Shown piece by piece: positions 39,638-47,997 of a DNA stretch of 64,000 bases. Positions within the stretch are counted from its first letter, which is position 1, and each line of letters opens with the position of its first letter. The stretch comes from Pyropia yezoensis (taxonomy: Eukaryota > Rhodophyta > Bangiophyceae > Bangiales > Bangiaceae), in the NCBI GenBank assembly GCA_009829735.1, contig CM020619.1:25755554-25819553 (forward strand), written 5' to 3'. A program made the translations under genes and the position numbers. The notes under the pieces were generated by a model. The model worked only from the letters and a program-made list of their open reading frames with translations. It ran no database searches and was not told the origin of the DNA.

Positions 39638-41401
39638 ATGGCTGGTGAGGGAGACCCCCCCATTGCGCCGAGTGTACCTGGGGAGGGGGAGCGTAGTCCT
39701 CCCCCGACGGGCGGAGTACCACCCAGGCCGGGCAGTGCGGATGTGGTGGGTCCAGAGGTTGGACCCCGACGGCGATCGGCCAGGTTCCTTCCCAGGCCGT
39801 CACCGGAAGAGACGGGCGGAGTTCGCCCTTCTCCGGTGGGAGCGCCGAGCCAGCGTCAGGCTCCGGCAACCTCTTCGGGGAGTGACGACACTCACTTCGG
39901 CATGGGACCGCCGACCGGCAGAGGTGACGGGACAGGGAGTTCTGTACCCCGGGTTGGTGGGTCCGCGCCACGACTGGTGCCGGAAGGACCGGGTGGGAGC
40001 TCGAGTCAAGCTCCACCTGGATCATCCGGTATCGTGGATAACTCGGTGATGACTGCCATCGCACAAGTCGTGCGAGAGGAGGTGGGGAAGGCGTTGAAGG
40101 GGAGCACCCCTCCGCCTGAGCAGGCCTCGAGGCGTCAGAAGCGACGGGAGATTCGACGTACTCTCCGTCGTGAGGTGGACTCGGAGTCTGAGTCCTCTGC
40201 AAGTGGCAAGTCGGGTGAAGAAGATCTTACTCGACATGGTCGTGTGACTCACACGGACCGTCTTGGGACTAGAGTCGTCCCAGGAAAGATCGTGGTGAAT
40301 AATCCATTGTTCAAGGATGTCTTCGACTGTGAGACATATGGGTTGGTCAACAAGTCGTTGACCTACTCAAATAGCCAGGCCCGTACCCTGGGCCGGCGCA
40401 AGAAACACGTTGCGCAATCCTTCGGGGTCCGTTCAGAATGGGACGGGACTCCACCCCTGAAGGTCTTCCAGTTTTTGCGGAAGTTCGCAAAAGCCTGCGA
40501 TGACAATGATGTCTCTGAAGCTGAAGCGTTTTTCATGCTTCAGGACTTCACCAAGGAGCCACTCCGCTCCGAGGTGATGAACGTCATGCCAAGTCGGCAT
40601 GGTGGGAATCCGGGTGAGGTGACCTCCTACCTGGAGTTGGTTAATTGGATCCTTCGTCTTCACGCAGACGAGGCTTCCTTGGCTGTGCAGGTTGAAGAGT
40701 TCAACCGCGCCACCCAGAGTAAGGGTGAAGAGGAACGGGAGTTCGCTGAACGACTCCGTCAGCTGAACGTCCTCTGTGGATTCCTATATCCCCAAGGAGT
40801 CATTAAGGGACGCTTTGTGGAGGGTGTCCACCGAGCAGCTCGAGCGACTGTGCGAGAGCGTAATACTCCGACCATGACTCTGGCGGAGTTGGCACGCATC
40901 GCCCAGACTAAGGGTGATGAGTACCGCTGGCTCGTGTCTGAGCAGCGGAAGGAACGAGAGAAAGAAGTTAAGGGAATGGAAGCAAGTCGCTTCCGCAGAA
41001 CTGCAAGGATGCCTTCCTACACGCGGACGTACCCTGCAGTACCTTCGTCCTCAACTCGAGAGACGGAAGGTATGGTGGCCGCCATCCCTGATAAGTCACA
41101 GGGAAAAGCGGGGCCATCGGCGTCGATGAGTGATCGGCCGTGTTGGCAGTGTTCCAAGTCGGGACACTGGGCAGCCCAATGCCCCACTCTGGACGTTCGT
41201 TTGAGAGCCCTGTTGGCTCGTATTGGGAAGCTCGGTATTCCGAGGACTGATTCGGATACCCGGCCACACACCACACGTGTGACGGCCATGACTCAACCTA
41301 AGTCAGAGGATGAGTCCACGCTTGAGAAGGGGGAAACCTCTTCCCCCAGCTCAAGTGGCAAGGATACTCCATCATCCGAGTCGGATGAGGGAAACGCCTA
41401 G
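39638..41401 (+). CDS. gag: Element 2 Gag with CCHC zinc knuckle
   Basis: ATG at 39638 gives 587 residues; the frame opens 5 codons earlier with GTG. After a Pro/Gly/Ser-rich N-terminus comes a basic-acidic helix, then the capsid-like part: NPLFKDVFDCETYGLVNKSL, FLRKFAKACDDNDVSEAEAF, EVTSYLELVNWILRLHADEA and FAERLRQLNVLCGFLYPQ, aligned block by block with element 1 Gag. One zinc knuckle, CWQCSKSGHWAAQCP, lies near the C-terminus, followed by a Ser-rich tail. The stop TAG (41399-41401) directly follows the frameshift heptamer and one codon. Gag would assemble the particle and bind element RNA. Confidence 0.9.
   Translation: MAGEGDPPIAPSVPGEGERSPPPTGGVPPRPGSADVVGPEVGPRRRSARFLPRPSPEETGGVRPSPVGAPSQRQAPATSSGSDDTHFGMGPPTGRGDGTGSSVPRVGGSAPRLVPEGPGGSSSQAPPGSSGIVDNSVMTAIAQVVREEVGKALKGSTPPPEQASRRQKRREIRRTLRREVDSESESSASGKSGEEDLTRHGRVTHTDRLGTRVVPGKIVVNNPLFKDVFDCETYGLVNKSLTYSNSQARTLGRRKKHVAQSFGVRSEWDGTPPLKVFQFLRKFAKACDDNDVSEAEAFFMLQDFTKEPLRSEVMNVMPSRHGGNPGEVTSYLELVNWILRLHADEASLAVQVEEFNRATQSKGEEEREFAERLRQLNVLCGFLYPQGVIKGRFVEGVHRAARATVRERNTPTMTLAELARIAQTKGDEYRWLVSEQRKEREKEVKGMEASRFRRTARMPSYTRTYPAVPSSSTRETEGMVAAIPDKSQGKAGPSASMSDRPCWQCSKSGHWAAQCPTLDVRLRALLARIGKLGIPRTDSDTRPHTTRVTAMTQPKSEDESTLEKGETSSPSSSGKDTPSSESDEGNA
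41389..41395 (+). promoter_or_regulatory. Predicted -1 ribosomal frameshift site with downstream stem-loop, element 2
   Basis: G GGA AAC in the gag frame, one codon before the gag stop. Six bases further (41402-41408) CCGCTGG can pair perfectly with CCAGCGG at 41431-41437, a 7-bp stem at the usual spacer distance. The pol frame is open from 41389 because a TGA lies at 41386-41388. Confidence 0.78.
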
Positions 41402-44400
41402 CCGCTGGGACTAAGACTGACCCAAAGGCTCCAGCGGTAATGAAGCGGGTTGCTTCACGCTCACCGACCCATGGGAGAGTGAAGGTCCTGACTCGACCTC
41501 GAGGGGTGAGACCTAGGGACAAGGCCCCTCCTCAGAAGCACGACCCGAGTCGGATTGTGTCAGTGCTGGTAGGGAGTAACTACCAGGTCGCAGCTCGACT
41601 CTGGCTGCAGGATGGATATGAGTTTACCTCTCGTGTCATAGTCGACACAGGCTCTGCTGCCTCTCTCATTAGGCAAGACTTATTGCCAGAGGGGACAGAT
41701 GTGAGTCCCGCCGGCTCACCCGAGTGGCGTATGTTTGATGTCAATGGGGGACTCCTCCCCATTGTTGGGTCTATTGCATTGACTGTTTGCATTGGGTTCT
41801 ACCAGACGCAGGTGAACTTTGGAGTAGTCTCCAATATGTCAGTCCCCGTACTCCTGGGAACTGACTATCTGGACCTCCATGTCCCGGCCGTCTGTGGACC
41901 GGAAGGGATAATCCGAATGCGTAATGGAGAGACTGTCCCCATATTGCGTAAAGGGAGGACTGTTTCCCCTACGACTCATCAACCTAGGGAAAACTCTCCC
42001 AAGGGTGGAGGCTCTACGACCCATGTACGAGTATGTAAGGGTACGGTAGTCCCGCCCCGATCAAGGACCTTTGTGCGAGTACGCACACGGTTTCGAGGGA
42101 ATGGACTTGTTTCCCCCGTGGACCGAGTCTATTATACTCACCAAGTGCAAGTTGCTTGGGGCCCCATGACTTGTGGGGATGACCAAACCTGGTGGGTGGA
42201 GGTCCTCAACACGTCGGAGGAACCTCGACGACTCCCCGGAGGCATGAAGATTGCGTCGATCTCTACCTTTGAGGGGAATGTCGTTGCTGTGACTCAACAG
42301 CAATGGGAGGATATTGGAATGGCAGGCTCTGCCGACCAATCGAGTTCATCGACGGCTAAGTCGCCGACGGTACATCGGGAGAACATCCCGGAGTGTTTAC
42401 ATGGACGACTGGATGAGTTAATCCAGAATCATCACAAGTTGTGGAATGGTGACCTTGGGCTCATCAAGGCCACCGAACACAGAATCGTGTTGAAGCCAGG
42501 GGCTAGGCCAGTTCGCCTGAGTCCCTACCGTATGGGACCAGACTCACGGGAACTCACCCGAGAGCAGGTCCAACGGATGCAAGACATGGGTGTCATTGAG
42601 CCTTGCTCAAGTGAGTGGGCCAGTCCCATAGTCTTGGTGCCCAAGTCAGACGGCACGATGCGGTTCTGCATCGATTATCGTAAGCTAAACGAGCGGACGG
42701 TAAGGGATAGTTACCCCTTACCCCGTATGGACGATTGCCTTGACTCACTCGGTGAGGCACAGTACTTTTCCACGTTGGACTGCAACGCGGGGTACTGGCA
42801 GATACCCATCCGCAAGGAGGACAGACACTTGACCACCTTCACGTGTCACTGTGGAGTTTATCAGTGTACACGGCTCCCTTTTGGGCTTTGCAATGCACCT
42901 GCGACTTTCCAGCGTGCTATTGACTTGATACTTGCCGGAGTCAAGTGGCAGATCGCCCTGGTGTATCTGGACGATATCATTGTGTTCTCCGGGACTGCCG
43001 AAGAACACTTGTCCCACTTGGACAGAGTGTTTACCCTGTTGGGTGAAGCAGGAGTAACACTCAAACCTACGAAGTGTCACCTCTTTAGTAATGAGGTGGA
43101 GTACCTCGGCCATATAGTCCGGCCAGGTCGCATTCTGGTCAATGAGAAGAACCTCATGGCCATCCGTCGGGCGAAGTTCCCCCAGACGCAGACACAACTC
43201 AGGAGCTTCCTGGGTATGTGTAACGTATACAGACGCTTTGTGGCGAACTATGCCAAAGTGTCTGCACCGTTGAACCACTTGGTAAGTTCCAAGATGCCCA
43301 AGCGCTTGGATGCTCCCAAACCCCCGGAGCAAGAAGCGTTTGATAGGTTGCGAGAGCTCCTCTGCAACCCACCGGTGTTAGCGATCCCGAGACCGGGGGC
43401 TCACTACATCGTTGATGTGGACGCAAGTTACGACCAACTCGGTTGTTGCTTACTCCAACAACAGCCTTCGGGGGAGTATTTACCCGTTGGCTATTTCAGT
43501 AAGGGACTCTCACCCGCCCAGAAGAACTATTCTGTGACGGAGGTAGAGGGTCTTGGCGTGGTATGGGCAGTCTCCATGCTACGGCCATACATCGAAGGAA
43601 GGAAGTTCCTCATTCGATGTGACCACAAGGCTTTGAAGTGGATACTCACCACTACAGCCTGTACGAATAACCGACTCAATCGATGGCGACTCTGCCTCGC
43701 TGAGTTCGATTATGATGTTGAATATCGGCCAGGCCCGAAGCATGCGGTTGCGGACGCGTTGTCTCGCATACCGACGGATGGGAAAGACACTTCCCCTATC
43801 CCTGAGGAACTCCCTCATGTGGCAGTGACCACTCGCTCCGGAACTGTCCTCGACCCGAGGATGCCTGGCATGGCCAAATTATTACCCGTGTCTTTGGATG
43901 AGTTTGTCCAGGCACAGGAGAGCGACAAACTTTGTCGACGACTCAGGAAGGAGCTCGACCAGGCTCAACCGACTCGGTTCTTCCTGAATGACAACGGCAT
44001 ACTCTGCCGTAAGGGATATACCCAGGGGGACAAGCAAGTCGTCGTCCCCAAGGAGTTACGCAAGAGTATCCTCCAACGGGAGCACTCCTCACCGTTGGGT
44101 GGACACCCAGGGTCTACGAGGATGTATCAGACCCTACGTAAGAAGTACTATTGGCCATCACTCGTGGCTGATGTGTACGGATATGTAGCCGCATGCGCGA
44201 CTTGCGCAAAGAATAGACTCATGGAGTCCCGGCAGACTTCTTCCATGAGACTCTTTCCTGCAACAAAGCCGTTTGCAGCGATAGCAGTGGACTTACTCGG
44301 TCCACTACCACGAACACCTGAAGGATATGAGTACCTTCTGGTGATGTGTGATCGCTTCACTAAGCTCACACGGGTATCCCCACTCAAGGATATCACAGCC

Positions 44401-45429
44401 GTGGACGTTCTGAGTGAGTTACTCGACGTCTGGGTTGCCAGTTATGGCATCCCCGACTCTATCCTTTCGGATAACGGACCACAGTTTGCGTCCGTCCTGT
44501 ATCAGGGAGTCATGAAGATGTTGGGGGTGCAGACGAACTTCGCCACCCCTTACCATCCCCAGACTAATGGGCAGGTGGAACGATTCAACAGGACTCTAGT
44601 GCGCCAGTTGCGTCACTATGTCCATGACCATGTAGTCACATGGGCTCGTTATGCGTCACTACTCGTGACAGCATACAACTCCCAGGTACACAGTAGTACG
44701 GGAGAGGCACCGTTTGCCTTCGTCTGCCCCCGACGACTTCCGTCAGTAGCTGTGGAGCGTCTCACCCAGACTGAGGGTGAGACTTCGACTCAAACACCGA
44801 GTCAGGCGAAAGCCTCCCTACTCCAGAGACTGGAGGAGATGATACCCCTTGTCCGGGCTACTATGGAGAAGGCCCAAGCCCGTTACAAGAGGTACTTCGA
44901 TGTCCGAGTCAGACATCGTCGCGATCCGCTCCGAGTTGGAGATTGGATTTATGTTAACTCCCACGACAATAAGGGAGGGAAATTGGTCTTCAAGACTCTG
45001 GGACCATATCACATCCTTAAAACGGATGGACGTCGGTTAACCATCGAGAGTGATGATGGTATCCGGACAATAAATGGGAATCACGCGACTCGCGCACCCG
45101 AACCCCCAGAGGGAGATCCCGCTTGGGAAAGGGCTTTGCAAGCATGGAAAGTCCCATCCTTGCCGACCTCTTCCAATAAGCCATTGGAGGCGGTGTTCGA
45201 CAAGTTTGTCGGGCACGGATATGATGAGTCGGGGCGACTCATGCTCCGAGTCAGGTGGTTCGGGTATGGACCAACTTCCGACACATGGGAGTTTGTAGAG
45301 GACCTACCAGTAGAGAAGGTCCGTAGATACTGCCAGACTGTGGGCATATCTATACGCCGACGTAGCACTCGTACGTCGGGGGATGAAGTCCCTGCTCCAA
45401 GTCAGAGCAGAGCGGCAAGCCAACCATGA
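41389..45429 (+). CDS. pol: Element 2 Pol: protease, RT, RNase H, integrase, chromodomain
   Basis: Open from 41389 in the -1 frame relative to gag; the first ATG is at 41440, giving 1329 residues. Protease motif IVDTGSAASLI; RT motifs FCIDYRKLNERTV, LPFGLCNAPATFQRAID and ALVYLDDIIVFS with YLDD intact; RNase H YIVDVDASYDQLGCCLLQQ and CDHKALKW; integrase zinc finger HSSPLGGHPGSTRMYQTLR with CATCAKNR, core AVDLLGPLP, LSDNGPQFASV and TNGQVERFNRT; then VFDKFVGHGYDESGRLMLRVRWFGY and DTWEFVEDLP as a chromodomain. No stop or shift interrupts it and catalytic residues are all present. Its last 126 bases overlap the antisense ORF on the other strand. Confidence 0.93.
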   Translation, partial: GKRLAAGTKTDPKAPAVMKRVASRSPTHGRVKVLTRPRGVRPRDKAPPQKHDPSRIVSVLVGSNYQVAARLWLQDGYEFTSRVIVDTGSAASLIRQDLLPEGTDVSPAGSPEWRMFDVNGGLLPIVGSIALTVCIGFYQTQVNFGVVSNMSVPVLLGTDYLDLHVPAVCGPEGIIRMRNGETVPILRKGRTVSPTTHQPRENSPKGGGSTTHVRVCKGTVVPPRSRTFVRVRTRFRGNGLVSPVDRVYYTHQVQVAWGPMTCGDDQTWWVEVLNTSEEPRRLPGGMKIASISTFEGNVVAVTQQQWEDIGMAGSADQSSSSTAKSPTVHRENIPECLHGRLDELIQNHHKLWNGDLGLIKATEHRIVLKPGARPVRLSPYRMGPDSRELTREQVQRMQDMGVIEPCSSEWASPIVLVPKSDGTMRFCIDYRKLNERTVRDSYPLPRMDDCLDSLGEAQYFSTLDCNAGYWQIPIRKEDRHLTTFTCHCGVYQCTRLPFGLCNAPATFQRAIDLILAGVKWQIALVYLDDIIVFSGTAEEHLSHLDRVFTLLGEAGVTLKPTKCHLFSNEVEYLGHIVRPGRILVNEKNLMAIRRAKFPQTQTQLRSFLGMCNVYRRFVANYAKVSAPLNHLVSSKMPKRLDAPKPPEQEAFDRLRELLCNPPVLAIPRPGAHYIVDVDASYDQLGCCLLQQQPSGEYLPVGYFSKGLSPAQKNYSVTEVEGLGVVWAVSMLRPYIEGRKFLIRCDHKALKWILTTTACTNNRLNRWRLCLAEFDYDVEYRPGPKHAVADALSRIPTDGKDTSPIPEELPHVAVTTRSGTVLDPRMPGMAKLLPVSLDEFVQAQESDKLCRRLRKELDQAQPTRFFLNDNGILCRKGYTQGDKQVVVPKELRKSILQREHSSPLGGHPGSTRMYQTLRKKYYWPSLVADVYGYVAACATCAKNRLMESRQTSSMRLFPATKPFAAIAVDLLGPLPRTPEGYEYLLVMCDRFTKLTRVSPLKDITAVDVLSELLDVWVASYGIPDSILSDNGPQFASVLYQGVMKMLGVQTNFATPYHPQTNGQVERFNRTLVRQLRHYVHDHVVTWARYASLLVTAYNSQVHSSTGEAPFAFVCPRRLPSVAVERLTQTEGETSTQTPSQAKASLLQRLEEMIPLVRATMEKAQARYKRYFDVRVRHRRDPLRVGDWIYVNSHDNKGGKLVFKTLGPYHILKTDGRRLTIESDDGIRTINGNHATRAPEPPEGDPAWERALQAWKVPSLPTSSNKPLEAVFDKFVGHGYDESGRLMLRVRWFGYGPTSDTWEFVEDLPVEKVRRYCQTVGISIRRRSTRTSGDEVPAPSQSRAASQP

Positions 45430-46356
45430 GTACAAACACATACCATGGTTCTTCAAAGATTCTCTACTAACAAAGCCGACTATGGCACAATACAAAACGA
45501 GAAGAATACCCACCACTCTTCTCACCAAGGAAAGAACAAGTCGTTCGACCGCTGACTCTAGCGTTCCATATGGCCACTCCCACCACCCTGGGAGAAAAGG
45601 GTACTGGTGCTCACGCTCCTCCAGAGGTACGTGGGTGAACTCCACCCGCGACCCGTGGATGAGGAAGCCCGAGGAGCCCCGGAGTCGGAACTCCTCTCGC
45701 ACCACGCCGTGTTGGGCGTGGGCGTCCTCTCCGCCCAGGTAGGGACGGGGAAGGGCACACCACTCGGTAGACACAACCGCGTGGGTGTCGTCGATCTCCT
45801 TGTCGCCCGACCCCAAGGCGAGGGAGGTTGACAACGCCTGGACTTCAGGCGCGTCCGCCAGGCAGAGTAGCGCTGGTAGGTCGCAGACCACCCCATCAGG
45901 TAGAGTCACCTGGTTGGGGTACCGACGAGTCCGGCGGTACCATACGTCGGTCCGCCGTGGCTCGGGGATGATCAAGTAGACATCCTTGAGCTTGCAGTCG
46001 GGAAGCTCCCCGACTGACTTGGGAGGCGCCCAGGCTCGGGGCCCCATAGGAGGACAGGGCCGCGGCGGGAGTAGCAGCCGTGACTCAGGAAGGCGGGGGA
46101 TGGGAGTTACATCCCCTTCCGCCACCGGGTTGGAAGACCCATCCCCCGGTGGGACCACGGCCGAGGGGGCAGTAGGAGGTGATGGGGCGGGGACGGCTGA
46201 GGCGGCCGCCTCCGACCCTCGCCCGGGACGAGTCGTCTCCATGGCCGACCCCCGGCTGAGAGACTCCTCAGTCCCGAGGGCCTCCTCTCCCGTCCGTCGC
46301 TTGTCCGACAGAGACGTCGGAGACGGGGACAAAGGCCGACTCGGCTCACCCGCCAT
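45304..46356 (-). CDS. Element 2 antisense ORF, homologous to that of element 1
   Basis: ATG at 46356 (AGCATGGCGG-like context not strict) gives 350 residues; the frame opens further upstream only through tandem-repeat sequence. After a Pro/Ser/Glu-rich N-terminus, residues about 139-265 contain WYRRTRRYPNQV, RPYLGGEDAHAQHGVVREEF and EREHQYPFLPGWWEWP. These align with element 1's antisense protein (WDRLREKYPRRV, PPYLHEADPHTHHFDVRMEK, SKEQYYPKKPEWW). The following helical part of element 1's protein is absent; instead the frame runs 126 bases into the antisense of pol and ends with a hydrophobic stretch (RVVGILLVLYCAIVGFV) of doubtful meaning. Function unknown; no domain recognised. Confidence 0.65.
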   Translation of the reverse strand: MAGEPSRPLSPSPTSLSDKRRTGEEALGTEESLSRGSAMETTRPGRGSEAAASAVPAPSPPTAPSAVVPPGDGSSNPVAEGDVTPIPRLPESRLLLPPRPCPPMGPRAWAPPKSVGELPDCKLKDVYLIIPEPRRTDVWYRRTRRYPNQVTLPDGVVCDLPALLCLADAPEVQALSTSLALGSGDKEIDDTHAVVSTEWCALPRPYLGGEDAHAQHGVVREEFRLRGSSGFLIHGSRVEFTHVPLEEREHQYPFLPGWWEWPYGTLESAVERLVLSLVRRVVGILLVLYCAIVGFVSRESLKNHGMCLYSWLACRSALTWSRDFIPRRTSATSAYRYAHSLAVSTDLLYW

Positions 46357-46465
46357 CACGCGACCAACCTTGACCGACTCGGTGAGGTTGAGCACGGGGG
46401 GGGACACGACCCGCTCCCCCTCCGACGACAACCAACCTTGACCGACTCGGTGAGGTAGAGCAAGG

Positions 46466-46765
46466 GGGGGGGACACGACCCACACCCCCCACCGACAACG
46501 AAGAAGCCCGACACAAGGGGCAGCGCGGGGAAGACACAACCCCGCCAACGAGGACAAAGGGGGGGGAACACGACCCACACCCCCCACCGACAACGAAGAA
46601 GCCCGACACAAGGGGCAGCGCGGGGAAGACACAACCCCGCCAACGAGGACAAAGGGGGGGGAACACAACCCACGCCCCCACCGACAACGAAGACGCCCGA
46701 CACAGGGGCGGAAGGGGGAAGACACCACCCCAACCAACGACACCAACCGCACGGCGGGAAGAGAC
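46466..46765. repeat. Tandem repeats of about 95 bp upstream of the element 2 antisense ORF
   Basis: The word ACCGACAACG starts at 46491, 46586 and 46680, marking about 2.5-3 copies of a 94-95-bp unit. Just left of it (46371-46465) a shorter unit with TTGACCGACTCGGTGAGG occurs twice. The block lies 5' of the antisense ATG on its own strand, where a promoter or leader would be expected. Confidence 0.8.
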
Positions 46766-47445
46766 AGACCCGCCGACGCGAGGGAGCAGCGGCGGGAAGG
46801 CACACACCCGCCCGCACACACGAAGGGGAGAGAAGACCCCGCACCGGCGGCCGAGTCCCACCGCCGGCGACCGAGTGCAACACCCCCAACTCGGGGTGCG
46901 CACACCCCTCAACCCTGACTAGAAGGGGGGGGAAAGGAGTGAGGAACACCCCGCAGAGAGCCAGCTGGGGGTGGATCGAGTTCTAAGGGGGGGACACAAC
47001 CCGACCCCCCGAGAGCAACCGTACCCCAACTGAAGGGGCAGGTGCAGGTCGACGTTCCGAGTGAGAACGTCGACGCCCTACTCCTCCAGTTGAGGGGCAG
47101 GGGGTGTGGCGGAGGTACGCCGACACCCAGATTAGGGGGGCTCACCCACACGTGAGTCCACCCGTGGAGCACCCTGACCAGGTGGGGGACGACTTTCCCC
47201 CACACCTGTTTCGCGTGGAGGGGGCTCCTCTACCCAGTGTCAGGGCAGAGAGCGCACCCCACGGAGAGGGACTGCCTCTCCCGGAGGGCCCCGCCGGACG
47301 CGAGTGCAACCCCGGCGTAACCCTGGTGCACGCTAGACGCCAGCGATGCACCGTACCTTGCATCCCGACTCGGGAATTGCATCCTCCTCTCCCGGTCACT
47401 GCGACTCGCAGCTGATTGGACGTCCACCGGGACGGCTGGACTTTT

Positions 47446-47458
47446 GAGAAGGGGGAAA
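47446..47458 (+). other. Element 2 polypurine tract
   Basis: GAGAAGGGGGAAA immediately precedes the 3' LTR, the position of the plus-strand primer. Confidence 0.85.
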
Positions 47459-47997
47459 TGTGGGAGATTGGGCCGGAATTCGGTACCAATACTTTGAAGA
47501 TTCGGGTCAAGTGGACCTGACCGGAAGTCGAAATTCACCCGACCCACGATGGTGAAACTTCTGACTTCTGGACGGAAATTCGACTAGGACTTCCGACATA
47601 CTAGAGCAGGGTAATGCTGCTGGTATTTGTTTCTTGGGATTTTTGCACGGGAGCCAGACGGATTTCTACGCTTTGAGTTCTTTGCATGTGGAGTGATATG
47701 ATTGGTTTGTTTGAGGGTTCATTTTCTGAGTGTTTTGAGGGGTTGCGTGAGCGTGTGAGGAGGGTTGATAAGGAGGGACAGCAAGGCGGGGAGGGCCCAC
47801 CTTGGCTGGCGAAGCAAGAAAACACCGTCTGGCTCCGACACATCTTGTTCGTGCCTTGGTGAGTGGACCCGCTCACCACACGCAAGTTCCGTGTTCGGCT
47901 GTGTGGAGGTGCTTGCTTCCGGTGTCCCAAGTTGGGATATCGGCAATACTCCTCTTCCTTCCCTGACTCGGGGTTGGTGCTTGGGAGTACTGCTACA
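47459..47997 (+). repeat. Element 2 3' LTR
   Basis: 539 bp, apparently identical to 38782-39320; followed by target duplication GCCCT (47998-48002). On the minus strand it supplies 93 artificial C-terminal codons to the interrupted antisense ORF of element 1. Confidence 0.93.

Larger units (their letters stand above)
38782..47997 (+). mobile_element. Element 2: complete Ty3/gypsy chromovirus nested in element 1
   Basis: 9216 bp with two 539-bp LTRs (TGTGGGAG...TGCTACA) in which I saw no difference, target duplication GCCCT, primer-binding site, gag, a full-length uninterrupted pol, an antisense ORF and a polypurine tract. It inserted in the same orientation into element 1, 12 codons before the end of element 1's antisense ORF. 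Identical LTRs and open frames indicate a young, possibly mobile copy. Confidence 0.93.

Noticed and set aside
45304..45429. Hydrophobic C-terminus of the element 2 antisense ORF as a membrane anchor or envelope-like protein
   Set aside because: The stretch is close to or within the antisense of pol and absent from the element 1 protein; no signal peptide exists, so an envelope role is not supported.
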